Shown: positions 11,638 through 24,092, counted from the stretch's first letter. The stretch is 64,000 nt of DNA from Brachynemurus nebulosus (GCA_035578155.1 JAPWDM010000007.1:29610413-29674412); one strand, 5' to 3'. Numbers and translations are program-made. Notes: generated by a model from the letters alone, not told the origin.

Positions 11638-11956
11638 TTGATTGAATGTTTTCTGTATCAGGCGGCTGTCGAAGCAAAGGGTCGTTGGTGTAATGGTGAA
11701 CACGCCTGGTTAATTACCGGGAGATCCAGGGTTCGATTCCCGGCCGATCCGGATAATTTTTTCAATCACTTTGTGATTTTGAATTTACATGTGCTTTTTG
11801 GTCATACTATACCAAAGAAATCGAGTGCTTAAAAGTTTCAGTTTAGCTGAACGATAAGTGAACATATGAATACTGCGGGTGTTGAAATGCAAACAAAAGT
11901 CTGTCATACGTAGTAATGTCTCACAAGCACTCGATAACATTTGAAATTGAAAAATT
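11638..11956 (+). repeat. tRNA-derived SINE-like unit C
   Basis: The tRNA-like segment is 11679-11750: A box TGGTGTAATGGTGA, B box GGTTCGATTCC, anticodon stem CCTGG/CCGGG, loop TTAATTA (anticodon position AAT, differing from unit A). The body matches unit B for about 240 bases. Different anticodons in copies of one repeat argue against a conventional tRNA gene pair. Confidence 0.65.
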
Positions 11957-12093
11957 TAAAAATTCGGCAAGTGGGATAAATCCCAATTAAAGGATAAAAC
12001 AAATTTAAAACTAAAGTTAAAATTTCTTGAGAATACACCCCCAAACAATTTTAAAGCATGCGTACGTGACTACTACTACTACATCCAACTTAC

Positions 12094-12375
12094 CGTATTC
12101 AGGAACCGTTTATGCAAACTCTCGATATGACACTGCCATTCCAAAGAGCGTAAAAACAGTAAATGCCATCGCCTCTCTAATCCCAAAACAGCGCGGCGTA
12201 GATTTGATGTGGTCTTTTTATTGGCACGTGATTGCTGCAATTGAGGTTGGGGTGTGGATGACGTAGATGAACTGGCGCTGGTCGATTGCGATGAAGCGTC
12301 AAAATTGCCTTTATTGCACAATTTTAAAATTGAGCTCACTATTTTCCCGTGACTCTCAATATCTTTTTGCAACAC
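12094..12375 (-). CDS. Exon 6 of spectrin-repeat protein; last exon in window
   Basis: 94 codons, phase 0 at both ends, acceptor TTTGTTTCAG and donor ACG|GTAAGT, both close to consensus. Residues 1-21 (VLQKDIESHGKIVSSILKLC) complete a spectrin repeat begun in exon 5. A Ser/Thr/Gln/Pro-rich linker follows (ASSQSTSASSSTSS, PQPQLQQ) and then a basic and aromatic helix, LRRAVLGLERRWHLLFLRSL, continuing EWQCHIESLHKRF. This Trp-rich helix resembles the helix-C tail of repeats near the end of klarsicht/nesprin-type proteins; I could not check this by search. The gene continues to the left of this exon, but no further exon is recognisable in 1-12093, so the next intron is also at least 12 kb long. 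A KASH domain, which would settle the family, is not in view. Confidence 0.8.
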
Positions 12376-12663
12376 CTGAAACAAACGGAAATTTTTGTTT
12401 AGGACAACAGTTTTGGAAAACATAAAGCGGAAATTGGAAACATTTAAATTATTGAAGAAATTAAATGTGGTTTGTGTGCATATTGTGGGTCCATATACAT
12501 ATAATAATGAAATAATAACTTTTCAAATTTGAATCGAAAATTATGGTCAACATAAGCGGTTTGACTAGAACCGATGTGAGAATTTTATTTGGGAACACCC
12601 TGTATTTAGTTAAGTGTTGTGAAACCACACACAAATACGGATTTAATTAATACATATATTTCA

Positions 12664-13320
12664 AAACTAGCCGTACCCGCGACGTCGTTCGCGCAAAGCA
12701 TTGTTATAAACTCAATGAGAAGTATGTAAGTGTAATGAATAATAATTTTTGTGTAATGCATGCACATGCTCAAAATGGTTTTTCTATTTTCCCGTGGGAA
12801 TGAGGAATTTTCCTAGAGTAAAAAAAGTATCTTAAATGTTGACCCAAGTAATAGGTTATCACCACACCAAATTTCGTCAAAATCCGTCCAATAGTTTTTG
12901 CGTAATACGTGCACATGCACAAAATGGTTTTTCTATTTTCCCGTGGGAATGAGGCATTTTCCCGGAGTAAAAAGTATCTTAAATGTTGCCCTAGATAATA
13001 AGTTATCACCACACCAAATTTTATTAAAATCGGTACAATAGTTTTTGCCTAATGTGTGCACATGCTCAAAATGGTTTTTCCATTTTCCCGTGGGAATGAG
13101 AAATTTTCCCGGAGTAAAAAGTATTTTAGATGTTGACCCAGGTAATAAGTTATCATCACACCAAATTTCATTAAAATCCGTCCAATAGTTTTTGCGTGAT
13201 GCGTGAACAGACGCTGTTTTGGTATCTACATCGATAACTATTTACAGTATCAGTACAATTTTCAAAAAATATTCCATGTACAGAAATGGTCTCGTTACAA
13301 TTTTATTTATACATATAGAT
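12664..13320 (+). mobile_element. R1 dispersed repeat, copy A
   Basis: Begins ACTAGCCGTACCCGCGACG and ends in a TA/GATA-rich tail (TTATACATATAGATA). A second copy lies inverted at 23535-24092. The layout, with a GC-rich 5' end and an AT microsatellite tail, recalls non-LTR retroposon or Helitron-derived repeats; no coding frame is present to decide. Confidence 0.6.
12752..13197 (+). repeat. Three tandem units of about 148 bp inside R1
   Basis: Each unit runs GTGCACATGC-CAAAATGGTTT, TTTTCCCGTGGGAATGAG, then AAATCCGT(C/A)CAATAGTTTTTGC. Units start near 12752, 12902 and 13048. Confidence 0.85.
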
Positions 13321-15171
13321 AAAATGGTCGAACAAACTGATTTGAAGATTACCACTTCAATTCAATGTGTTTGTACACTCTGAAACCACCCACAAAAAAT
13401 TGATGTGTCCGCCAAATATGGAAACCGCTCGAAATGGAATAAACCGCGGCAAACAACGCTATCTATTATCGGTAACACGGACTTACCCAGTGGACTCCCA
13501 CATCAATTATTATTTCAAACGATTACTTTGAAAAAAAAATTTATTTACCTAACTGTTTTTGTTGAAAAATATTTTTTCTATTCTTTTGAAAAAACACACA
13601 ACAACACAAAAGACTTAAACTAATTTAAAACGGAAATGTACTCAGTGAACTGTGCTTAGTACGTTTAGTTTAAGTTACATACGTTGTTTATTTACGTGGT
13701 AGCGATATATGTTACAGATTTATCAGGAAGTTTACATATACAAACTTGATTTAACGTTTTTACGTTAGTTATAGAAAAATTTTACGTTTTTCCTGTTTAG
13801 CTGTTGCACAGATGAATCACTTGCAATGCGATCAGCGTTGGCAGTGAATTAATCAAGTACAGTGATCGACATAAGTATGCAAATTTTAATATGAAAATTT
13901 AGTAAGGTTTCAATTAATATCGGATGATTAGCTGTATGTAAAGTATTTTAGGATATAGGTTCAGTGAGTTACCTTTACTGATCGAGAACATGATCTTACT
14001 AATATTATAAATGTGAAAGTGAGCTTGTCTGTTTGTCTTGCTTTCACGCCTCAACAGCTTAAGAAGAGGGTAAGGTTAATTCGTACAAAAAAAGGCATGT
14101 TTTTGTTATTTTTTTGTGACAACACAGTTAAAATCTCTTTATTAAAACCAGTGGAACACTAAAGTATAACATTCGAACAATATTGTATAAAATTTTCACG
14201 AAGAAATATTAAAAAATACAGTAATGGCAGCAATTATTCGAACGTGTTTCAGAAAAAAGTAGAATTGCAGTGCTCCTCATAACTTGGTGCTGGATCATCC
14301 GAAATAAAAAAATTAAAGTTCATTCGTTAGATAATAGTTTTCCTCAGGTAACGCTGGGGGGGGGGGGGTTTCGAAATTTCAATTTTTCATTTGTTTGGAA
14401 CACTTAGAACGGAAAAACACGATTTTTGCGAAAAAAATTGGCTAATTTGTTATTGTAAAATAAAAATTGTTAACAAATTTGAAAAAAACTCTCCAGCGTT
14501 ACCTCGTAAATTATGTACAGAAATAGTGTTCAAAATTTCAAGTGGATTGGTGCTGTAGTTTTGAAGTTATGAGGGGCACCGACTTTAAAAACATGAGCTG
14601 TGGGGAAAACTCTTTAAAGTTTTGAATACTTAAAAATTCTTGTATAAGATTGATATAGAATACTTACTGCTAAACTAAATTTTGTACCCTACACTGACAA
14701 AATATACAGTACAGGTATAAACACGTTAGTACTTCCATTGAAATTTCTATAATAGAACTGAGAGAGAGATATATATAGAGAGCGAAACATCTGGCAGGTA
14801 ACAACAAAAATACTTATAACTATTATTTCTTGATTACCATGGATATAAACAAACATCGATTATTACTGACAGATGTTCATATACTTATGAACACTACTGT
14901 AAATTTACATGTAGGGACTGATTATAAATTAATGTGAATATTGTATAAAATTGATGTAGTAATTCAGATAATTTTTATAATGTAAAATCACCGTTTTTGA
15001 TGTCTTCTCTAACCTCTTGTGCATTCATTATAATATATGACACGCTGTTTATACTAATTACAAGTGAAATTTAACGCAATCATTTCTCAGTTAATTGAAC
15101 AACATGGGTTATTTAAATATTACAGGGTATTACAGGTAAATGATAATGATATGGACGTGTTCATCGTTAGT
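13321..15171. other. AT-rich stretch with repeat fragments and a 13-base G run
   Basis: 14003-14080 matches the start of repeat R2 (AATATTATAAATGTGAAAGTGAG). A run of 13 G is at 14356-14368. 14275-14580 holds paired AACTTGGTGCTGGAT and TTGGTGCTGTAGTTTTG sequences suggesting an old duplicated repeat. No gene is supported. Confidence 0.45.
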
Positions 15172-15179
15172 ATACATAG

Positions 15180-15867
15180 TAGAGATGTCGATTCTCCAAA
15201 GAAAAATGATCGATTTTTGGATCGATTTAAATCGAAATCAAAAAAATCGATTCAAAAAAAAAAAAAAAATCGATTCTGTGAGATCGATCTAAAAAATCGA
15301 AATTTTGAAAAGTTAAATAAAATTAGCTGATAATTTTTGTTTAAGAGACTTACTTGATAGTACATAGATAATATCGGTAATATCGTGTAAAAACGCCTTA
15401 CATTATATTTGTAAAGGCGATGAGTGAGTTAACTTTTCAATTATAATTATAAAAAATAAGGCAATTGAATATGTAGGACGAATACCACGAATTGAACCAA
15501 ATTTATTCAAAAATTTCAAACAAACTGACAAAAAAATGTTTTCTAAATAAGTCGCTTTAGTAGGAAAGGAATCGTCGTTTGCACAGATAGGTGGTCTCTT
15601 CCATCCTTTTGTAGTAATAGTCTGACTTATATAAAGCCATAGGAGGGGTTCGTTGATATAACGAGTAAAAAGTGACAATTAACAATAGAGTTTTTGGTGC
15701 TTCATTTTAACACATGTTTCTTTGTAGAATTACAATTAAAATGAAATTATTTTTGGAAAAAATCGGTTATCGATCTCTTACTTTTAATAATCGATTCAAA
15801 TGAGAAAAATCGAAAAAAGAATCGATTTTTTAAGCTTCGATTAATCGATTTAAAATCGACATCTCTA
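15180..15867. mobile_element. hAT-type element, ATCGATT family, copy 1
   Basis: TIRs TAGAGATGTCGATT and its inverse, with a perfect 8-bp duplication ATACATAG at 15172-15179 and 15868-15875. Both termini are packed with ATCGATT/AATCGAT iterations (about 15195-15305 and 15762-15860). The 688-bp element has no recognisable transposase. A nearly identical copy is at 45809-46502. Confidence 0.9.
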
Positions 15868-16082
15868 ATACATAGATATCGGGTCTTCAACGCAATCTCT
15901 CACAACAGTAAACTAAAAATTACCGCTAATCCCCCCGCCCCCTTTTTGAAAAAATTCATATTCAAATATATTTACTTTAAAATTTTTATCCTGTTATTAT
16001 TTTGATTTTCAAAAAAAATTCATAACTTCTTCTGCTTTGACTTAAAAAAGAAAATACATGTTACTAACGTATGTGTTCACGT

Positions 16083-16480
16083 TTTAGAGCTTCTTGAACA
16101 ATTTTCGTTTTGTGTTTGTCCGTCCGTCTGTGTCGCCAGTTTGCACCAAGGGGCATAACTTCTGAACTATTCGATTGTTTTTAATGAAATTTTCAGAAAT
16201 TATGCAGTTTGGCTTCTAGGTAGTCCCCTATAAATTTAATCGAAATCGGAGTAACGGTAGCTACGCCGCTACCATGTCATTCCATTAATATACTAAATTG
16301 CACCAAGTGGCATAACTTCTCAACTATTCAATTCTTTTTTATGAAATTGTTAGAAATTATGCGGTTTGGTTCGTAGATGGTCCCCTACAAATTTCATTCA
16401 ATTCGGAATAATAGTATCCACCATGAAATCCCATTAAATGTCACCATCTTATTTACTGCTAGTCTCACATCGCTCAAATT
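16083..16480 (+). repeat. Family Y dispersed repeat, copy 2
   Basis: Same two tandem units and flanks as at 3310-3710: GTTTGTCCGTCCGTCTGTG, then two GCACCAAG-GGCATAACTTCT units, then TCTTATTTACTGCTAGTC. Confidence 0.75.
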
Positions 16481-16489
16481 TTTAAAGTA

Positions 16490-17800
16490 TTTTGGGAGTT
16501 AGTTTCTAAAATATTTTTGCTATTATTTTATAATTTAGCCGTTAAGTATTTTGAGTTACAACATTTTTTTATGAACTTTACGCGGTATATATATTTGGTA
16601 GAATACTGTTTTAAAGTATTTTACGGGTACGAGTATGAGAGAAAGGTTTGTATGTGTCCATTTGTGACACTCGGTATCAATTGTGTGTAGGTTCGATTAG
16701 GAATGTACTGTAATTTATTTTATTATATTACGCAAGGCTCTGTTTCTTTTTAAATATGAATTAAGCGTGACCACCAGTTTCACTTTACCATCTGTGCGCG
16801 TTCCAATGTGTTTTTTGTTAGTTTTTTTTTTTTTTCATTATTTTTTAATTTTCAGTTAATTCTTTACAATTATACGAATCCTCGAATTGTATTTTTACAA
16901 CAATACGTCCATAATGCCACTAATAATATTGTTCACGTTGGTGAAAGCAAATTATACCATACAAATCTCTCATATAATATGTGTATTATTTTTTATTGAT
17001 AGGTAATACTACTAATAGGTAATTAATGAATTATAAAAATAATATTTTTTGTTCGCATTAAACAAAACATCTCACATATCATTAAATTGTATTGTACAGT
17101 ACCGTTAGAAAGTTTACGGCCGCAACCGCTTAAGCAATCGGAAAAAAATTATAATTACCTGTCAAAAAAAAAAAAATATAAATGAAATTAGGTTATGTAG
17201 TTAGGTATGATTTTGCGTGATGCATTTATAATTAGTTTTTTTGTAATACCCACCGGGGCCAAGTTGAATCAAAATTTTGAAAAATTGTTTTTAAATAATG
17301 ATAGTTTAGGGCCAACGGCTTCAATTGTACCAATTATTTTGAATGAAAATTATTTGGGCTTGGTTCGGTTGAAATTTATAACGGTAGGTACTAATTTCAA
17401 TACAACGAAAGAAAACCTGTCAAAAATCGTTTTCGAGCATAACCAAAATTAAGGTTAAGTGTTTGTTTGACGGCAACTTACAGAAATAACTGTCGAATAT
17501 GGCACAATTTTGAGAAAAGTACCAACTTTTTGGATGGTGATTTATACTGATGGAGACCAAGCCTAAGAAGCTTTTGTAATTCAGACTTAAATCTACTACT
17601 GAACTGATTTTTCATATTGATGTGGCTCTAATTTTACCCCAACATCTTCAAATCATTAATATTTTTTTCAGTTCATGTTGTAAATTACTGTTTTGCAACA
17701 AGTTTCCAAACTTTAGCTTGTATCTCAGAAACTATAAAACTCATAAGTATATTAAATACACCAAACTCTTCTTTTACACGATTTTGAAATAACACGGTTC
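16490..17800. other. AT-rich stretch, no gene recognised
   Basis: Scattered T and A homopolymers; the open frame at 17207-17452 has no recognisable domain, no splice or promoter support and AT-driven codon use, so it is not called. Confidence 0.45.
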
Positions 17801-17808
17801 ACCAGTAA

Positions 17809-18221
17809 TAGTGTTGAGCAAAATTAGTTTTGGTCTTGCAAAAAATGCAAGACCAAGACCAAGACCAAGACTATGTATACCAAGAGCAAGACCAAGACCA
17901 AGACTATAAGTATGGCTGCAAGACCAATACCAAGACTCAAGTGAGCAAGACCAAGACAAAAGCAAGAAAAAAGCAAGACTCTTGCTAAACTATTTAAATA
18001 GTTTAAAAGTATAATTAATACGTAAAGATAGTAAAAATTCTGATTTTAGAAGAAAAAAATTCGCTAATAAAAAAATGCAAGAAAGTGAAAGATTTTTTAG
18101 CAATAAAAAGACCAAGACCAAAACCAAGACTCAAACTGCTCTAGCAAGACCAATACCAAGACTCTTAATGCAAGAAAAGGCCAAGACTGCCAAGTCTTGG
18201 TCTTGCATTTGCTCATCACTA
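17809..18221. mobile_element. hAT-type element built of CAAGAC repeats
   Basis: Left end TAGTGTTGAGCAAAAT, right end (inverted) TAGTGATGAGCAAATGC. The flanks ACCAGTAA and ACCAGTAG match at 7 of 8 positions (17801-17808 and 18222-18229). Both arms consist of degenerate CAAGAC/CCAAGA arrays in opposite orientation. Short open frames across them are repeat artefacts. Confidence 0.85.
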
Positions 18222-18229
18222 ACCAGTAG

Positions 18230-19328
18230 GAACAAATACATTTTTTACTCAAATTTTTTGTTCTAGCACGAATCGTCCCAAAAAAATTTTGAAATTCTTC
18301 ATTTGAATCACAAACCCGACAGTTGTACTATCTGACATACAATACTGATGATAGCATTTTTGGTCCAGTTTCATAGAAAATACGTCATTCAAAACGCTCA
18401 AAACCTCACGATTCCCTTACAAGTTGCTATTTTTTAAACAATATAAAGCTAAAAAATTTCATGATGCAATAACTTACTGACTAAATGCTTAAAAATCATC
18501 AATAACTAACTTTATCAAAGTAAACTATTATAATTATTGTTTAGTTTTCTTACTCTGTTTGCTTTTAATTCACATTATTCACTTTAATGGCCTTTTTTTT
18601 TAAAAAAACCGCACAAGAAGCAGTTCAGCTGTATAACTAAATTAATTTCGTTTTCATTTTCGTTAAATTTAAAGTAAAAATTTTGGGCAATGCTCGCTCA
18701 GAATTCACGGTATCGATAAAATGTCGCAAATTTTTCGCTGGTACTGTAAAAAATTTTTATTAAATATAAAAATAATTGAAGGGAAGTCTCTGTTGCATAT
18801 ATGTATGTATGTAAGAAACCATGTGAAGATAATATATTATGTACTTAATACGTACAGAATATATAGAGAAAGCGCTCAACAAATCATTTCATCGATATAT
18901 TTTTACATTGATCGATTTATTTTTCAATACGTAATTATTACTTATCAGAAATATCAAGAATTGAAAACGCTGAATACTGCCTATTTAAAATAAATGATTT
19001 TTTCTATTTAACAATGTTTAAAAAAAAAAAATAATTTCACTACATTATCTGGACTGGTGGGCTGGAATTTGAAATGGTCGATTAGCTGTGTGCTAATTTC
19101 CATTTTTATTTTTTCGGTTTTTTGAAACTTAATATGTATATTGGACATTTAAGTTTTTGGTCGAGCGTGTGCGCACGAAATCGGAATCTCGTGGAGCAAC
19201 CATATGTTTATTGGACCGAATATCAAATGGGTAATTCCATATTACGTTGATTTTATCAGGTCAAAAATATTATTCACAATGTATTAAGGTCTCATTAATT
19301 TTTTTTTTTTTTTTTTTTTGGTCTTGTC
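18230..19328. other. AT-rich stretch, no gene recognised
   Basis: 18360-18440 is an inverted partner of the repeat at 9700-9800. The open frame 18721-18993 lacks any recognised domain. A long T run lies at 19300-19319. Confidence 0.45.
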
Positions 19329-19330
19329 TA

Positions 19331-19865
19331 CGTAGGGTGCGCCATAAGTTCTCGGCCTGAGCATTAAAAAATACAGAGAGAACAGTGAAAAGAATTTATT
19401 TTTCTATATAACCTCCCTCTATTTCAATACACTTATTATAAGGTGGGATAAGCATCTCTATGCCTTTATAATAATAAGCAAATTCTTTGTAGCGATTCTA
19501 CAAGAGCGATGTTTTCGGAAGTGATCGAATCTGCCGGACGTCCAGAACGATCATCGTCGTTGAGGGACTCGTACCGCAAACGAAACCTTTGGCACGACTT
19601 CACCGTATACACCATCCAATCTGTCCTTAATTTCTTCTGGAGTTTGTCTTTCTTTTGTCAGAAATTTTATGACTACACGATATTCAATTTTTGAAACGGT
19701 CGACATATTGAGTTTACACTTTTACAACAGAATAAATAAAACACATGTAAACTCGTCCACTGCGTTTATGATTACTAGAGACTTAATACTTCCTGTGAGT
19801 ATAAATTACGTCACCTTTAAATAAGTTTATTCATGTTAGGCCGAGAACTTATCGCGCATCCCACG
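19331..19865. mobile_element. Mariner element with internal deletion (535 bp)
   Basis: TIRs read CGTAGGGTGCGCCATAAG on the left and CGTGGGATGCGCGATAAG inverted on the right, both followed by TTCTCGGCC, with TA at 19329-19330 and 19866-19867. The minus strand retains both ends of a mariner transposase. Confidence 0.85.
19396..19706 (-). pseudogene. Mariner transposase remnant: N-terminus fused to C-terminal tail
   Basis: The ATG at 19706 opens with the first helix-turn-helix typical of mariner transposases (KIEYRVVIKFLTKERQTPEE, then IKDRLDGVYGE). A frameshift or deletion follows, then RYESLNDDDRSGRPAD, which matches the linker after the second helix-turn-helix. Nearly all of the DDD catalytic domain is gone. 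The frame then shifts to the conserved C-terminal end, W/YNKCIEIEGGYIEK, stop at 19396-19398. Full mariner transposases are around 345 residues; about 100 codons remain in three frame segments. It cannot be active. Confidence 0.8.
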
Positions 19866-19867
19866 TA

Positions 19868-20309
19868 CATACAGATATGCGTGTTCTCTCAAAATTTCAA
19901 AATGAAATTCGAATTATTACGGTCGCTACGACCACGGATCAACGGATTCAATCTAAATACAAAACTCCGTGGATCGATTGGTGCCTTTTGGCGGGATGTT
20001 ATACCACTTTACATTCAGTCTTTCCACAACCAGTGAACGTATAAAGTCAATTGTTATGACCACAGTATCACATTTTTGTTGAAACAATGATTTGAAACAA
20101 TTTTAAGACAAACTTTAAACGCGTATGTCTCGAAATGCCCTTTTTAAAAACGGTGCACTCTCAGAGGGAAAGTTTCCAAGCTATAAGTTTGAAATTTTGA
20201 CAGAATATTCTTTATTCCATTCTCCATGTACCTATGGAAGCTTTTTTTTTATTTTTGAAATCTTCCTATTATTTAGTTGAAAAAAAGGCTTAAATTTTGT
20301 ACTTTTTAT
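19868..20309. other. No gene recognised
   Basis: Moderately AT-rich. 20100-20250 contains a degenerate repeat motif (AAACGCGTATGTCTCGAAAT) related to sequences at 4930 and 59575. Confidence 0.4.
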
Positions 20310-20650
20310 TCAAACCGCCGCCATTTTTTCAAATTTCAAAAACAAAACCTCCATAGGAACATAGCGGCTTACCTACAGATTGATAATCTATTTGACTTTT
20401 TTTTCGGATGAGAACTGCAGTCGCAATCGTGGGCACCAATAGCCGCCCTTGACACTTTTTAAAAAAAATTATAATACATAATTATAAAAAATAAATAAAA
20501 ATGAATAAAAAAAATATTTTTGTATTGTTAAACAGTGGTATTAGTCGTAAAAAAAAATTCATCCCCATTCCCCCATCCTATCCATCCGAAAAAAAATTGC
20601 GAAAATTGACTATTTTTCGGCCGGTCACACTGGGATGGTACCTTGGTTAA
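20310..20650. repeat. Family Z arm (partial)
   Basis: Shares CCTCCATAGGAACATAGCGG, CTTACCTACAGATTGATAATC, GCAATCGTGGGCACCAA and the end GGTCACACTGGGATGGTACC with the foldback element at 60913-61991. Only one arm is clear here. It contains the uninterrupted target sequence used to define the family X ends. Confidence 0.65.
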
Positions 20651-22455
20651 TGTACCGATTACAATCTGTTTTAATGAAAAAAATTATTTACTGTATGGGA
20701 ACAGAGAAAATCGATGTGAAAGTATGCACTCTTACAAGATGGTAAAAAAATTTTTGGGAAATAGTTACTTATATAAACAAAAGCTCCAAGCAATTTGAAA
20801 ACGATTCACTGTTTAGTTTCTGAAATAATGTTAAAAAATTTGTCAAGTGCATGTTTTTGACACGCATTAACTAATGTCACCTCAGTGAAAGTGTTAATTT
20901 ATGATTTTTTGCCTCGTTTTTTAAGTACAGTGAGAATACAGCCCTCTTGCGTTTATTCAATATATGCATGTACAACTCTAATTATTATATTATATATTAT
21001 TATTATTATTAAATTTCCCCCACTATGATCACACAACGAGATTAATATGTCATCCTTCGGTGACATAAAAAGGACTATGCAAATACGTTATTAATTTCAT
21101 CATTATTTGAAAAAGTGTCCGAGTTATGTTATCCATCAATTTGAAAAACGTGGTTTCGAGAATATGTGTGTAAAATTTCAAAATGTGTTTGTGTTAGAGG
21201 TGTTTCGACGATTTGAACACCCTACATTAAAATTCAAGATTGTTTTTCGATACCGTTCGCCTGGAATCACTCATATTTTATCGTATTCTTTACAATTTCG
21301 TCTAGAAAACCGCATCGATATGTACATGCATGTTTCAACATGTTTCGTATGGTAACTGGTTTTTTTGACGCAGGTAAGAACACACGTTACCATTATGCAA
21401 ACGAATCGAAAAGACCAAGATCAGCCAAGCCAGACCCAAGGACCGAGGGCATATATTATGTATTGTATATTTGAACACAAAAAGAAAAAAAATATATAAA
21501 CATTTTCTATTCAAACAGCTTGCCTTTCTTCACCACAGCTTTGTATTTATCATAGCAGCAGACTCTTTTAGAATTTTTTATTTTCGAAAATTATTAGTCA
21601 AGTAAATTCGTCGTTTGGTAACGGATTGGTCATCTCGAAATCAAATTATTAGCAAAACTGTTGCTTGTATGTGAAAAGTGTAAAGTATCTTTTTTTGTAG
21701 AGAATTAATTAATCTAGAAATTTTGTTATGATGCCTATTGTCGGCCGACCAATAGAAAACGCGATATCAGCAAAAAAAAAAAAAACCAAAAACGGAGTAT
21801 TCATTCTCAAATAACTTTTTTTTTTACCGAATACATTTTGAAATCAATGTAAACGTCACTTTCGCTGATCTGAAAGTTATGAGCTTCGACTAATAAATTC
21901 TTTCATTCGTAACTTTTTTAATATTAATTGTTCGTCAAAATGTCTCAAATAAAAGTTGTAGATAATCAAATTATCTACAAAAAAGCTGTTTAGAAAATTT
22001 TTGTCCCATGTACAGTTACGGATATAATCGAGTAAGCACGATTTCAGTACCTTTTGACTGGAGTATATAAATCTTCAAGCATCATCAATTGAATAAATTC
22101 AAGGAATTATTTAATAAGACAAACGGTAGGGATAATAAGGGGCTTCTGGTGCCACAATGTGGCGGTAGCCTTCGATAATATATTAATATAATTATAACGC
22201 ACCGAATAATTTTTATACAATTTCGTGTGTTCTAATACGTTTTAGTTGAACCTTCTGTCGGCCACCGTCATTGAATTCGTATCGAAGTATACACAATAAT
22301 TATAACCGGTAAGACACGTGACCAAAAAAAAAAATCTCTCCGTATACAAAAATTGTGATAATTAAATTCCAGTCAATTTAAAAATCTTTTAAAACAATCT
22401 TAGTTGGCTATTCAACTGAAATGTATAGTTTACATACAGTAACGTACAAAATAAT
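20651..22455. other. AT-rich stretch, no gene recognised
   Basis: The open frame 21107-21355 shows no domain and no splice signals of note. No bounded repeats were found. Confidence 0.4.
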
Positions 22456-22459
22456 TAAC

Positions 22460-22580
22460 GTAGTTGCTCTGAGATAGGTACAAAAGTATGTAAAAAAAAA
22501 TTTCCTTTTATCAAAAATTAAATAATGTATTAATATTCTTCAGTTATTATATTTATATACCACTTGTTTTTTTTTTAACC
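22460..22580. repeat. Short dispersed repeat S, copy 1
   Basis: CTGAGATAG-GTACAAAAGTAT...TTATCAAAAATTAAATAATG...TATTCTTCAG is repeated at about 37470-37600 in the same orientation. Confidence 0.6.
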
Positions 22581-22636
22581 CTAGAAATATTTAGGGGACC
22601 CAAAGGGGGTTATTCCGCCCTGTCGACACTTTTTTT

Positions 22637-22962
22637 TGCATTAGAGAAACGTTTAAAAACAGTTCTTTAACACCGAATAAATTTCTTGTAGACTGGAATC
22701 ATTTCCGCTATTAAACGTAATATTGGATCGTGTAATATGAAATGTCGTTTTGCGGCCACTAGGCCGATCAAATATTTCAGACAAATATTGCTACTTTTTT
22801 AAACATTAGAGAAATATTTAAAAGCAACTCTTTAATTTTGAATAGAATTCTTGTAGCTTGGAATCATTATAACCATTAAATGGAGTAACATTAGGTGGTG
22901 TAACATGAAATGTCGTTTTCCGACCACTTGCTCGAAAATGTAATTCAGATCAATAGCGACAC
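22637..22962. repeat. Tandem duplication, period about 165 bp
   Basis: Two units starting near 22641 and 22806 share ATTAGAGAAA, CTTGTAG-CT-GGAATCAT and CATGAAATGTCGTTTT-CG-CCACT. They have diverged visibly, so the duplication is old. Just upstream (22576) CCCTAGAAATATTTAGGGG resembles a piggyBac-type terminus. Confidence 0.7.
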
Positions 22963-23287
22963 AATCGGTTAAACAAATGAGACAAATGGCTAGGGACCGA
23001 TTTTTTTTAAGCGTCCAATTAAACTGTCTATTTTGAATAATGGAATCAATATTTGAGTCTCTTGAATTATACAAATTTTTCAACATTTTTTTTTTTTTTT
23101 TTACTAGTGTCATAACTATTTTGTCAGCAACTGTAATTAGACAAGTGTATAAGCTAGATTGACGCTGATTGGCACTTTTATTCTCTTAATTATTAATCAG
23201 CATATTTTTAGTTTCATAACAATTTAGCTATTTTATCTTTCCTAACGATTATGTTGTATAGCATACAAGTTAACCAATGAATATGAT

Positions 23288-23360
23288 TGGTCTATTCATT
23301 GCCTCTTATAATATTAATTACTAATTAATTAGTAATTAAATTAATTAGTAATTAAACATA
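23288..23360. repeat. TTAATTAGTAATTAA palindromic cluster
   Basis: Repeated TTAATTACTAATTAA/TTAATTAGTAATTAA units make an AT-only cruciform-prone stretch. Confidence 0.6.
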
Positions 23361-23534
23361 ATTTACCTAATTATTATAATATTATAAAACTAAGTTGAAT
23401 GCGATATGAATCATCAAAAAATAAAGATTGCCTAAGTAAATACTTATGTATCTTTTAAATGTTTATAATGTATAGTAAATAAAGTCTCAAGCTTGAATTA
23501 ACACTGTATCGAATTTGAACCAACGATCATAATC

Positions 23535-24092
23535 TATACATATAATAAAATTGTAACGAGACCATTTCTGTACATGGAATATTTTTTGAAAATTGTATTG
23601 GTACTGTAAATAGTTATCGATGTAGATACCAAAACAGCGATTTTTAGAGTTTTTGTCTGTCTTTCTGTTCACGCATCACGCAAAAACTATTGGACGGATT
23701 TTAATGAAATCTGGTGTGATGATAACTTATTACCTGGGTCAACATCTAAAATACTTTTTACTCCGGGAAAATTTCTCATTCCCACGGGAAAATGGAAAAA
23801 CCATTTTGAGCATGTGCACCTATTAGGCAAAAACTATTGGACGGATTTTAATAAAATTTGGTGTGATGATTACTTATTACCTAGGGCTACATTTAAGATA
23901 CTTTTTACTCCGGGAAAATTCCTCATTTCCACGGGAAAATAGAAAAACCATTTTGAGCATGTGCATGCATTACGCAAAAATTATTGTTCTGTGCAAGTTC
24001 TGTATAATTATTATACTTATACATATACTTCTCATTGAGTTGATAACAATGTGTCACGCGGACGACGTCGCGCGTACAGCTAGTTTCGAATA
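23535..24092 (-). mobile_element. R1 dispersed repeat, copy B
   Basis: Inverted relative to copy A. It ends (reading minus) with the AT-rich tail near 23535 and starts at ACTAGCTGTACGCGCGACG near 24090. It has two internal units instead of three. Confidence 0.65.

Noticed and set aside
12752..13197. CRISPR array
   Set aside because: Units of about 148 bp repeat without unique spacers and lie within a dispersed eukaryotic repeat.
17774..18266. Open frames with GLGLGLA and TKTKTKT-type runs
   Set aside because: Frames across the CAAGAC arrays of a hAT-like element, not proteins.
21107..21355. 82-codon open frame
   Set aside because: No recognisable domain and AT-driven composition; single unsupported frame.
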